DNA of 33,535 nt from an uncultured Actinomycetes bacterium (GTDB lineage: Bacteria; Actinomycetota; Actinomycetes; Nanopelagicales; Nanopelagicaceae), in the NCBI GenBank assembly GCA_903933585.1, contig CAIZKO010000116.1, positions 1-33,535 on the forward strand, given 5' to 3'. Both the position numbers and the translations under genes were made by a program. The stretch's first letter is position 1. The number at the start of each line of letters is the position of its first letter. The notes under the pieces were generated by a model, which made no database searches, had not been told where the DNA came from, and worked only from the letters and a program-made list of their open reading frames with translations. Shown in pieces: positions 7,979 through 16,407 of the stretch.

Positions 7979-8911
7979 TTACTTAGTTAAATCAGAGAGT
8001 TCGTTAATTTCGTCGCCCGAAAGTGCGGTGAAATTGACGATTTCCTTTAACTGCTCGACGGTGCGCGCACTCGCAATTGGAGTTGTAACACCAGGTTGCG
8101 CTGCTAGCCAACCAAGGGCGACTGAGGAAATAGATGTGCCGTGAGCCTTGGAGATCTCTTCTAACTTTGCAACAACTTTAAACCCACGCTCATTTTGATA
8201 GTCGGCGACTCCACTTGCGCGGACTGAATCAACGGTTGCACCCGGGCGGTATTTACCGGATAAGAATCCGCGAGCCAGACCAAAGAATGGAATTCCCGAG
8301 ATCCCTTCTGCCACAACAACAGGCGCGGCATCTTCTTCATATTCGTCTCGATGCAGCAAGTTGTACCAATTTTGTAGGGCAATGTACTGGGCGAAACCTT
8401 CGGATTTAGAAATATCTAGCGCCTCTTCCAACCGCTCACCGGTGTAATTGGATGCCGCGATGTAACGGACCTTCCCGGATTTCACCAAGGCATCAAATGT
8501 TTCCAAGGTTTCACGCAGGGGAACCGTCTTGTCATCTTCGTGGGCATAATAAATATCGATGTAATCGCTCTGCAGGGCGCGCAGTGAATCTTCAACGGCT
8601 GCGGTGATATTAGCGGCAGAGAGTCCAGGGCGAGTTGAAAGCTTTGCTACTTTGGTTGCGATGACGATCTCAGAGCGATTGCCGCGCTGCTTCATCCATT
8701 TGCCGAGGATTCGCTCACTATCGTGGCCGGTATTGCCTTCTTTCCACTCCGCATAGACATCGGCGGTATCGATGAAATTGCCGTTGTATTCGGTATACGC
8801 GTTGAGGACCGCTATTGACTGCTCTTCATCGGCGCTCCACCCTAATACATTTCCACCGAGACAGAGCGGGTGGACTTTGAGGTCGGTCTTGGCAAGGGGT
8901 ATATGGGTCAT
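7979..8911 (-). CDS. aldo/keto reductase
   Basis: MTHIPLAKTDLKVHPLCLGGNVLGW, NFIDTADVYAEW, DIYYAHEDD, ALGWLAAQPGVTTPIASART; start placed at MTHIPL, not at 8977. Confidence 0.9.
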   Translation of the reverse strand: MTHIPLAKTDLKVHPLCLGGNVLGWSADEEQSIAVLNAYTEYNGNFIDTADVYAEWKEGNTGHDSERILGKWMKQRGNRSEIVIATKVAKLSTRPGLSAANITAAVEDSLRALQSDYIDIYYAHEDDKTVPLRETLETFDALVKSGKVRYIAASNYTGERLEEALDISKSEGFAQYIALQNWYNLLHRDEYEEDAAPVVVAEGISGIPFFGLARGFLSGKYRPGATVDSVRASGVADYQNERGFKVVAKLEEISKAHGTSISSVALGWLAAQPGVTTPIASARTVEQLKEIVNFTALSGDEINELSDLTK

Positions 8912-8935
8912 GCGGAGAAGTTTATGGCTCTCTAT

Positions 8936-8941
8936 TAGAGT
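8936..8941 (+). promoter_or_regulatory. -10 element of candidate leaderless promoter
   Basis: TAGAGT-gtgcac-ATG(8948). Confidence 0.55.
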
Positions 8942-8947
8942 GTGCAC

Positions 8948-9433
8948 ATGACAACAGGGGGCTTCACGAGTGAACAACTAGAACTCGAAGAGCAGATTCT
9001 AGTTTTACCTCATTGCGACCTGAGAGATGCGGTATCAATTGGAGAGATCGCGGTAGAGATAGCCAAACGCGAATCCCTTGCAATCTCTATCGAAGTTCGC
9101 CTCGGCGAGTGGACGGTATTTCATACCGCGCTTCCTGGTGCTAAGCCTGATCAACCCTCATGGATCGCTCGCAAAGCTCGCGTAGTTCTTGCTACGGGAC
9201 ACTCCACGATGTTAGAGCGCGTAAAAGCCGAAGAAGCTGGATTCGATTGGTACGAGAAGTACGGCCTGCCGGAAGAGACGCACGCCATACACGGTGGCGG
9301 ATTACCACTGAATGTCACGGGTCAAGGTTTGCAGGGGATTTTACTCATTAGCGGACTACCTCAAGTAGAAGATCATCTCTTTGGCATCCGTGTAATCACC
9401 GAATTTTTGGCTCGCGCCGGGGAGAACGATTGA
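8948..9433 (+). CDS. heme-degrading domain-containing / UPF0303 family protein
   Basis: VFHTALPGAKPDQPSWIARKARVV, HAIHGGGLPL; ATG 8948 preceded by TAGAGT-N6. Confidence 0.78.
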   Translation: MTTGGFTSEQLELEEQILVLPHCDLRDAVSIGEIAVEIAKRESLAISIEVRLGEWTVFHTALPGAKPDQPSWIARKARVVLATGHSTMLERVKAEEAGFDWYEKYGLPEETHAIHGGGLPLNVTGQGLQGILLISGLPQVEDHLFGIRVITEFLARAGEND

Positions 9434-10332
9434 GTACGACTGTCTGGGTTGCAGGCGAAGTACTTATTGATCTCATCCCTAAAGATGGTGGGCGTGTAGC
9501 GATAGTCGGCGGTGGACCAGCCAATACTGCAAAGGCTCTGGCGCGTCTCGGTTTTGATTCTTACTTTATCGATGGAATATCTACCGACGCTTATGGTGAG
9601 CAAGCACGCGCCGAACTCTTGGCCGATGGCGTCAAACTCGATTACACCTTAAGTTCTAATAGTCCGACCTGTGTTGCCAACGTTTCTCTCGATGTAGATG
9701 GTGGCGCTACATATGAGTTTTTGATTGATGGGACTGCCACCTTTGACTTTAATGAGTCGTGGCTACCCGATCCGTCGAATCCACCGGCAGTCCTACATGT
9801 TGGAACACTGGCAACAATCGTTGAACCGGGGGCCACCAACCTCTTCAATTGGGCTGAGAAAGTTAAAGCGCCACTCGTCTTTGATCCCAATATCCGCACC
9901 TCGGTAGTCAGTGATCGTGCTCGCTACCTGGCCATCATGGAGAAATGGGCTGCAATCTCTTCGGTCATCAAGATGAGCGAAGACGACCTGGCTTGGCTCT
10001 ATCCCGACATGGATTTCAGAGCGGCGGCCGAGAATTTCATCAACGAGAAGACCCAACTGGTGGTGCTTACTCGAGGAGCCAGCGGCATGGATGGATATAC
10101 CGAGGATGGCGAGGTTTCAGTTCACGGAGTGAGCGTTGATGTGGTCGATACCGTTGGCGCCGGAGATACCGTGGGAGCGATCTTGGTTGAAGCGATCGTC
10201 AAGTACGGATTAGATAATCTTGTTGGAATTACTTTAGAAAAGGCGCTGCATCGAGCTGCACGAGCAGCCGCGATAACGTGTTCACGTGCAGGAGCAAATC
10301 CACCCACCTTCCAAGAGTTAGCGGGCTTCTAA
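9430..10332 (+). CDS. PfkB family carbohydrate kinase (fructokinase-like)
   Basis: GGGPANTAKALARLG and DTVGAGDTVGAILVEAI PfkB signatures; TTG start. Confidence 0.9.
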   Translation: MSTTVWVAGEVLIDLIPKDGGRVAIVGGGPANTAKALARLGFDSYFIDGISTDAYGEQARAELLADGVKLDYTLSSNSPTCVANVSLDVDGGATYEFLIDGTATFDFNESWLPDPSNPPAVLHVGTLATIVEPGATNLFNWAEKVKAPLVFDPNIRTSVVSDRARYLAIMEKWAAISSVIKMSEDDLAWLYPDMDFRAAAENFINEKTQLVVLTRGASGMDGYTEDGEVSVHGVSVDVVDTVGAGDTVGAILVEAIVKYGLDNLVGITLEKALHRAARAAAITCSRAGANPPTFQELAGF

Positions 10333-11099
10333 TGCAACATATCGATGGCGCAGAGATATCAGTTTCGATAGATCTTGATCAAGGTGGACGCATCGCTTCA
10401 TTGCAATGGCGCGATCTGCAATTTGCAGTGCCCTTTCGCGGAACTCCATTGTCATGGGGTTGGTATGCGATGGCTCCCTGGGCGGGACGCATTGATGAAG
10501 GTCTCGTCACCAGTGAATCTGGGATCGTGCATACCTTGCCAACAAGTTGGGCACCCCCGCATGCTATTCACGGTTATGGTTTTACAAGTTCGTGGGAAGA
10601 GACCGGTACTGGGCGTGCGCGGTTAGAACTCCCCGCGCCCTATAACGGTGCGGTAGTCGAGCAGACGATTGAGATTCTTGATGATGCAGTGCGTTGGATT
10701 TTGGAATACACGCCAAATGGTTGCGATCTACCAGCGTGGTTGGGTTTCCACCCTTGGTTTCCCCGCGAACTCGAACGTGGCGATGCCGCCGAAGTTGAAT
10801 TTACTGCTGGTCGCATGATGGTCCGCGATGAAGAAGGATTACCTACGGGAGAGTTTGTGCCACAGCCCAAAGAGCCGTGGGATGACTGCTTTGTTGATAT
10901 CAAGGGAGTTCCGTCGGTGGTCTGGCCGGGGGCGGCGCGTATTACAGTCGAATCTGATGCCCCATATTGGGTTGTCTATACAGAAGATAGTGATGGAGTG
11001 TGTTTGGAGCCACAGACCGCACCTCCCAATGCGCAAAATCTCGGTATAACTGGTGAGCACTACATTGAGGCTTTGTTTACCTTCTCGGAAGAGGTTTAG
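10332..11099 (+). CDS. aldose 1-epimerase family protein
   Basis: MAPWAGRI, HAIHGYGF, LGFHPWFPRE, CLEPQTAPPNAQ; ATG overlaps upstream TAA. Confidence 0.88.
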   Translation: MQHIDGAEISVSIDLDQGGRIASLQWRDLQFAVPFRGTPLSWGWYAMAPWAGRIDEGLVTSESGIVHTLPTSWAPPHAIHGYGFTSSWEETGTGRARLELPAPYNGAVVEQTIEILDDAVRWILEYTPNGCDLPAWLGFHPWFPRELERGDAAEVEFTAGRMMVRDEEGLPTGEFVPQPKEPWDDCFVDIKGVPSVVWPGAARITVESDAPYWVVYTEDSDGVCLEPQTAPPNAQNLGITGEHYIEALFTFSEEV

Positions 11100-11102
11100 G
11101 CT
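11097..11102 (+). promoter_or_regulatory. -10 element of candidate leaderless promoter (fur-like)
   Basis: TAGGCT-agggca-ATG(11109). Confidence 0.55.
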
Positions 11103-11108
11103 AGGGCA

Positions 11109-11525
11109 ATGGTTGAACAGAATGAACTACGAGAAAAAGGACTGCGCTTAACCCCGCAGCGCGAATTGGTTTTGCAGGCGGTCCGCGATCTGGGGCATGC
11201 AACTCCCGAAGAGGTCGCAAATAAGATTCACATTACCCACCCCGGCATCAATCTCTCCACGGTGTATCGCAACCTGGAAACTTTAGAGAATGTTGGACTT
11301 GTTCAACACACCCATCTGGGCCACGGTGGTGCGACCTATCACGCAGCTGAAGAGTTAACTCACCTCCACCTTGTATGTGGGATCTGTGGAGTCGTCGGCG
11401 ATGCTCCTATCGAAACAGCCGCAAACTTTGTACAACAACTAGCAGATGATTACGGTTTCAAGACCGATGTCACTCACTTTGCAATTTACGGCACCTGCGC
11501 CGCTTGCGCCGCTCTAACAAATTAA
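11109..11525 (+). CDS. Fur family transcriptional regulator
   Basis: GLRLTPQRELVLQAV, STVYRNLETLENVGLV, HLHLVCGICG; CxxC motifs. Confidence 0.92.
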   Translation: MVEQNELREKGLRLTPQRELVLQAVRDLGHATPEEVANKIHITHPGINLSTVYRNLETLENVGLVQHTHLGHGGATYHAAEELTHLHLVCGICGVVGDAPIETAANFVQQLADDYGFKTDVTHFAIYGTCAACAALTN

Positions 11526-11528
11526 TCT

Positions 11529-12440
11529 ATGAGCGCTGTTCTCGTTGAATCAGGTTTAGATGAAGGTGCCATATGGCACTTTGGCGAACCCAATCAGGAA
11601 CAACGAGTGCTCGCTGCAGGAAATGGCTGGGCGGATCTCTCGCATCGCGCGGTTATAAGTATCTCTGGAAAAGATCGCACTACGTGGATCAATGACATGA
11701 TGACGCAAGAGCTTCTTACGCTGGCTACAGGCGAATGGACTGAGACACTTCTCTTAGATGCCCAAGGCCATATCGAACAACAGATATTTATGGTCGATGA
11801 TGGTGAAACAATGTGGATGCATACCGAAGCGGTTAAGGCCGCAGAGTTACTTACCTATTTAAACAAGATGAAATTTATGCTTGATGTGGATGTTCAAGAT
11901 CGCGGATCGGAATTTGCCGTGCTGCGCGCACCGGGAGCTGCAGATAAATTTGGTGGACCTTATGCGCTCGTTCCTCGCGCTGAACTTTCGGCTTTAACGT
12001 CGGCCTATAAGAGCGCGGGACATCTGCAAGTTGGCATGTGGGCGTTGGAAGCAGAACGTATCGCAGCCGGACGTGCTCGTATCTTGCTTGAGAGCGATCA
12101 CAAATCAATTCCCAACGAGTTGGGCTTCTTGCACACTGCGGTTCATATGAACAAGGGTTGCTATCGCGGACAAGAGACGGTGGCCAAGGTATTTAATTTG
12201 GGCCATCCGCCACGTCGTCTCGTCTTGCTCCATCTTGATGGCACCATGGTGCACATGCCCGAACATGGCGCAAAGGTGACACTTGATGGCAAGGAGATCG
12301 GCTTCATCGGCTCTATGGCGCGCCACTTTGAGCTAGGGCCTATCGCTCTTGCGGTAATCAAGCGCACCGTTCCCGTTGGTGCCACCCTAGATATCGATGG
12401 GGTGGCCGCCACTCAGGAAGTACTTGTAGCAGCCGAATAG
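11529..12440 (+). CDS. YgfZ/GcvT-domain folate-binding protein
   Basis: WADLSHRAVISISGKDRTTWINDMMTQ, family motif KGCYRGQETVAKVFNLG. Confidence 0.9.
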   Translation: MSAVLVESGLDEGAIWHFGEPNQEQRVLAAGNGWADLSHRAVISISGKDRTTWINDMMTQELLTLATGEWTETLLLDAQGHIEQQIFMVDDGETMWMHTEAVKAAELLTYLNKMKFMLDVDVQDRGSEFAVLRAPGAADKFGGPYALVPRAELSALTSAYKSAGHLQVGMWALEAERIAAGRARILLESDHKSIPNELGFLHTAVHMNKGCYRGQETVAKVFNLGHPPRRLVLLHLDGTMVHMPEHGAKVTLDGKEIGFIGSMARHFELGPIALAVIKRTVPVGATLDIDGVAATQEVLVAAE

Positions 12441-12450
12441 GATTGTGGCT

Positions 12451-14496
12451 ATGAGCCTAGATCCAAAGAACCCCTTTGCCGCAGTCAGCACCCTCGAATA
12501 CGAGATGCCCCCTTTTGCATTAATCAAGGATGAGCATTACCTCCCCGCCTTTTATGGCGGCATGGAGGAGCAGCTTGCAGAAGTTGATGCGATTATCGCT
12601 CAGCCTGATGTCACCTTTGAAAATACCATCGTCGCTCTGGAAAAGAGCGGGAGGACGCTACTTCGCGTAACGCTGGTCTTCTTCAATAAATCTTCGAGTG
12701 ATACCTCTGATCTGCTCGACGCTATAGAAGAAGAGATCGCTCCCAAGTTGGCAGCGCACTCTGATGCAATAAAATTAAATCCACTGCTCTGGTCGCGTGT
12801 CGTGAAAATTTACAACGATCGTTCGACCCTGGGGCTGGAACCCGAAGATTTACGGCTGGTTGAGTTGTACTACAAAGATTTCCATTTTGCAGGTGCACAC
12901 CTAAATTCAGAGGAGCGAGTAGAGCTAAAAACTCTGAACGAAGAACTCTCCAAACTGGAAGCCGAGTTCTCGCGGAAAGTTTTGGCTGACACCAACGACT
13001 CTGCAATCGTTGTGGATTCAATTGCCGAACTCTCCGGGTTGAGCGATAACGAGATCGCGGGAGCGAAGGCAGCGGCCGAGGCACGTGGCTTGAACGATAA
13101 GTATTTGATTGATGCAGTTAATTACAGTGGTAATCCCGCACTAGCAACTCTGACTAATCGCGATATGCGCGAACGGATTATGCAGGCCTCCTTGGCGCGC
13201 TCAAATCGTGATAATGAAAATGACACGAAGTCTGTGCTTGTTGCAATGACTAAGTTGCGCGCTCGTCGCGCCACCCTCTTTGGAGCGAAGAGCCATGCCG
13301 AATACATCACGAGCGAGAACACCGCGAAATCTCCCGAGAACATTCACGTCATGCTCCGTAAAATTGCGAAATCTGCAGCTGCTAATGTCAAGAAGGAGGG
13401 TGAAGTACTACAAGAGGCTATTAACGCGGCGGGCGAGGCTTTCAGCCTGCAGAGTTGGGATTGGGATGTGTATTCCGAGTTGGTCCGCGCCGAGAAGTAT
13501 CAGGTGGATACCGCGGCGCTGAAACCCTACTTCGAGCTAGAAAAGACCTTGTGGGATGGCGTCTTCTTTGCAGCAACCAAACTCTTTGGCGTCACCTTTA
13601 AAGAGCGTCCAGATATCGTTACATACCATCCCGAGGCGCGCGCCTTTGAGGTGAATAATGAGGATGGTTCCAAGCTGGGCCTCTTTATCGGAGATTTCTA
13701 TACCCGTGACTCTAAGCGTGGCGGCGCGTGGATGAACAACCTGGTCGATCAGAACTTTCTCTTTGGTCAACTGCCAGTCGTCGTTAACAATCTCAACATT
13801 GTTAAGCCTCCAGAGGGTGAACCGACGCTCTTATCCTTTGATTTCCTCACCACCTTGTTCCACGAATTCGGCCATGCACTCCACGGGCTCTTCTCGCAGG
13901 CTAAATACCCGCGAACCTCCGGTACAAATGTGGAGCGCGACTTCGTAGAATTTCCCTCACAAGTAAATGAGATGTGGATCTTCTGGCCAGAAGTAGTCAA
14001 TAACTTTGCGGTGCATTATCAAACTGGCGAAAAGTTGCCGCAATCGATTATCGACAATATCGAGAACTCATCAACCTTTAACCAAGGATTTGAGACCTCG
14101 TCCTATTTGCAAGCAGCCATCTTGGATTTGGCGCTTCATCAGATTCCCGATGGATATGAGATCGACGATGTAGTTGCCTTTGAAAGCAAAGCGATTGCTG
14201 ATTACGGCCTGGATTATGCGCCGGTTCCAACTCGTTATCGCTCAACCTACTTCTCACATATCTTTGCTGGAGGCTATTCCTCTGGTTACTACGGTTACAT
14301 CTGGTCGGAAATTTTGGATGCAGATACCGTCGATTGGTTTAAGGAGAATGGCGGCTTAACCCGTGCCAATGGCGATCACTTTCGGCGCGAATTATTGGGT
14401 CGCGGTGGCACCATTGATTCGATGCAGATGTATCGCAACTTTCGCGGCCGTGATGCCTCCATTGCACCATTACTTAAGCGCAGAGGCTTGAACTGA
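12451..14496 (+). CDS. M3 family metallopeptidase (oligopeptidase A/Dcp-like)
   Basis: HEFGHALHGLFS zinc-site motif; M3 architecture; ATG 12451 or GTG 12445 start. Confidence 0.93.
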   Translation: MSLDPKNPFAAVSTLEYEMPPFALIKDEHYLPAFYGGMEEQLAEVDAIIAQPDVTFENTIVALEKSGRTLLRVTLVFFNKSSSDTSDLLDAIEEEIAPKLAAHSDAIKLNPLLWSRVVKIYNDRSTLGLEPEDLRLVELYYKDFHFAGAHLNSEERVELKTLNEELSKLEAEFSRKVLADTNDSAIVVDSIAELSGLSDNEIAGAKAAAEARGLNDKYLIDAVNYSGNPALATLTNRDMRERIMQASLARSNRDNENDTKSVLVAMTKLRARRATLFGAKSHAEYITSENTAKSPENIHVMLRKIAKSAAANVKKEGEVLQEAINAAGEAFSLQSWDWDVYSELVRAEKYQVDTAALKPYFELEKTLWDGVFFAATKLFGVTFKERPDIVTYHPEARAFEVNNEDGSKLGLFIGDFYTRDSKRGGAWMNNLVDQNFLFGQLPVVVNNLNIVKPPEGEPTLLSFDFLTTLFHEFGHALHGLFSQAKYPRTSGTNVERDFVEFPSQVNEMWIFWPEVVNNFAVHYQTGEKLPQSIIDNIENSSTFNQGFETSSYLQAAILDLALHQIPDGYEIDDVVAFESKAIADYGLDYAPVPTRYRSTYFSHIFAGGYSSGYYGYIWSEILDADTVDWFKENGGLTRANGDHFRRELLGRGGTIDSMQMYRNFRGRDASIAPLLKRRGLN

Positions 14497-15401
14497 AGCT
14501 ATCTATCCCAGTAAGCCCGCTATTCATTGCACTATTAGCGGGCTTATTTTTTGCTAACTTTCCACGATTTACCGCCTGGGCGAAACCCGTCTTAGATTTT
14601 TCGGCGAAGCGCTTACTCCGCGTCGGAGTAGCTCTCCTGGGCTTTCAAATCACCTTCCACAAGTTTGCCGATATTGGACTTAAGGGCTTCGTAGCGATCT
14701 TGGCCGTCGTCATCTTGACCTTCTTTACCGTGCGCACATCTGCCCGGTACTTCGGATTGTCTCCCGATCTTGCTCTGTTGATTGCTGGCGGATTTTCAAT
14801 CTGTGGAGCATCAGCGGTAACCGCTATCGGTGCCTCGAAGAAGAGTCGCAGTGAAGATATCTCTTATGCCGTGGGAATAGTTACATTGTGCGGAACCTTA
14901 TCGATCTTTGCCATACCACCGATCGCGAAAGCTCTACATCTCACTCACCGTATAACAGGTGCGTGGATCGGGGCGGCGGTACATGACATCGGTCAGGTGG
15001 TAGCAACGGCATCGGTCGTGGGTGGAACAACGCTCTCTTATGCGGTCATTTCCAAATTGGCCCGCGTGGTTTTACTCGCACCGCTCTTAGTATTGATCAA
15101 TCTAAAACAGAGCGATAATTCGATACCACGCTCAAAGTTTTCTATCACCACCTGGCTACCACCATTTATTCTGGCCTTCATCGCTATCGCCATCTTCAAC
15201 AATCAAGTGCATCTATCAGTCGGAACAACAAATCTTTTGATCAATATCTCTAAAGCGCTCTTATCTGCGGGTCTCTTTGCGATGGCGACACATGTAAAGT
15301 GGCGACAGATTCGCGCGATCGGTTCTAAGCCACTTCTCTTTGGTTTATCTGCCTGGCTGATCTGCGGCGCATTTTCGCTCCTGATAATCCGAGTGATTTA
15401 A
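14493..15401 (+). CDS. YeiH/UPF0324 family putative sulfate exporter, probable CTG start
   Basis: SAKRLLRVGVALLGFQITFHKFADIGLKG, SICGASAVTA, GAAVHDIGQVVA; family-like sequence extends upstream of ORF-track start 14700; frame open back to TAA 14475. Confidence 0.8.
   Translation: MKLSIPVSPLFIALLAGLFFANFPRFTAWAKPVLDFSAKRLLRVGVALLGFQITFHKFADIGLKGFVAILAVVILTFFTVRTSARYFGLSPDLALLIAGGFSICGASAVTAIGASKKSRSEDISYAVGIVTLCGTLSIFAIPPIAKALHLTHRITGAWIGAAVHDIGQVVATASVVGGTTLSYAVISKLARVVLLAPLLVLINLKQSDNSIPRSKFSITTWLPPFILAFIAIAIFNNQVHLSVGTTNLLINISKALLSAGLFAMATHVKWRQIRAIGSKPLLFGLSAWLICGAFSLLIIRVI
14512..14552 (+). terminator. intrinsic-terminator-like hairpin overlapping the start of the yeiH-like reading frame
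   Basis: taagcccgcta (14512-14522) / tagcgggctta (14536-14546) perfect 11-bp stem, then TTTTTT (14547-14552). Confidence 0.7.
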
Positions 15402-15757
15402 TAAACTAGCGCTTGCACACCGTCGGCCATAATCTCTTCAACAAAGGATGCAGAACCCATGATGGAGATTCCTGGCAGTAGGTCATTTTCGGTGATACCA
15501 CGTCGAACTGCGCACTGCGTGCACAGGGTGATTGTTCCGCCAGCAAGAATCGCATCGCGCAATTGATCGAGCGCGGCAGAGTGCGGCAGCGTGAACTCTT
15601 CGCAGCGTCCCGGCAGCGCAAAATATGATGCTTCGCTAGTAAGCCAGAGCGAAACTTCAAATCCGCTCGCCAAAGCCGTTGCAGCTACCGTGAATGCTTG
15701 GGCGGCGCGCTCTGGATCGTCGGTGCCACTCATAGCCTTGACGACCAACTTCTTCAT
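15398..15757 (-). CDS. DsrE family protein
   Basis: MKKLVVKAMSGTDDPERAAQAFTVAATALASGFEVSLWLTSEA, CTQCAVRRGI. Confidence 0.85.
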   Translation of the reverse strand: MKKLVVKAMSGTDDPERAAQAFTVAATALASGFEVSLWLTSEASYFALPGRCEEFTLPHSAALDQLRDAILAGGTITLCTQCAVRRGITENDLLPGISIMGSASFVEEIMADGVQALVY

Positions 15758-15763
15758 AAATCA

Positions 15764-15780
15764 ATCGTAACGGTTACGAT
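15764..15780. promoter_or_regulatory. perfect palindrome carrying divergent -10 elements
   Basis: ATCGTAAC-G-GTTACGAT; TACGAT on each strand lies exactly 6 nt from start codons 15757(-) and 15787(+). Confidence 0.7.
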
Positions 15781-15786
15781 TATCGC

Positions 15787-15903
15787 GTGGTGACTGTCAG
15801 CTCTATAGCGTTAATTGCCGGCTCAGTCGCCTTTGGTCTATTCCTTATTATCTTTGGAGTCCGTGGCGCAGTACGGCTGTGGCGGCAAGAAAGGGCTGAG
15901 TAA
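15787..15903 (+). CDS. 38-aa single-TM small membrane protein
   Basis: GTG...TAA translates as MVTVSSIALIAGSVAFGLFLIIFGVRGAVRLWRQERAE; TACGAT-N6-GTG upstream; TAA abuts ATG of the next gene; below ORF-track size cut-off. Confidence 0.65.
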   Translation: MVTVSSIALIAGSVAFGLFLIIFGVRGAVRLWRQERAE

Positions 15904-16404
15904 ATGGTTTTCACAATTCCCGAGGGCTTGCACGAGGACTTATATCCACTGGCGTGGATGATTGGGACCTGGCGTGGGAAAGGCCACGGCGAATACCCTG
16001 GCATTCCATCTTTTCAATACGCGCAAGAGGTGACCTTCAATCACGACGGTCGCGACTTTCTTAATTACTACTCGCGCACCTGGTTGATCGATGATGATGC
16101 AAATATCATCGAGCCCTTTGAAAACGAAGTGGGATTTTGGCATCCCAAGCCAAAGAAAGTTCTCGAAGTTGTCCTTTCATACAACACCGGACGGGGCGAG
16201 GGCTGGGTCGGACTTTATGATGGTCCGAAGATTCAACTGGCCTTGGACCGCGGGTACGTTTCACCTTCTGGAAAGTCCGTTGAATCTGCCTCGCGCTTAT
16301 ATGGACTTGTTGAAGGACAACTCTTCTTCGCCCACGATGTAGAGATGAATGGCCATGAACTGCAGTCCTATATGTGGTCAACACTCGAACGACAAGCGGA
16401 ATAG
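15904..16404 (+). CDS. nitrobindin-like (FABP/THAP4-type) heme-binding beta-barrel protein
   Basis: LAWMIGTWRGKGHGEYPGI family signature, FLNYYSRTWLID, EVGFWHPKPKKVLEVVLSYNTGRGEGWVG. Confidence 0.88.
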   Translation: MVFTIPEGLHEDLYPLAWMIGTWRGKGHGEYPGIPSFQYAQEVTFNHDGRDFLNYYSRTWLIDDDANIIEPFENEVGFWHPKPKKVLEVVLSYNTGRGEGWVGLYDGPKIQLALDRGYVSPSGKSVESASRLYGLVEGQLFFAHDVEMNGHELQSYMWSTLERQAE

Positions 16405-16407
16405 CCG

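Noticed and set aside
8912-8977. Upstream 22-aa extension of the aldo/keto reductase
   Set aside because: Overlaps the divergent gene; MTHIPLAKTDL is the natural N-terminus and has TAAACT 7 nt upstream.
14700-15401. ORF-track start of the YeiH-like gene at TTG 14700
   Set aside because: Would remove upstream sequence resembling the family; see the CTG-start finding.
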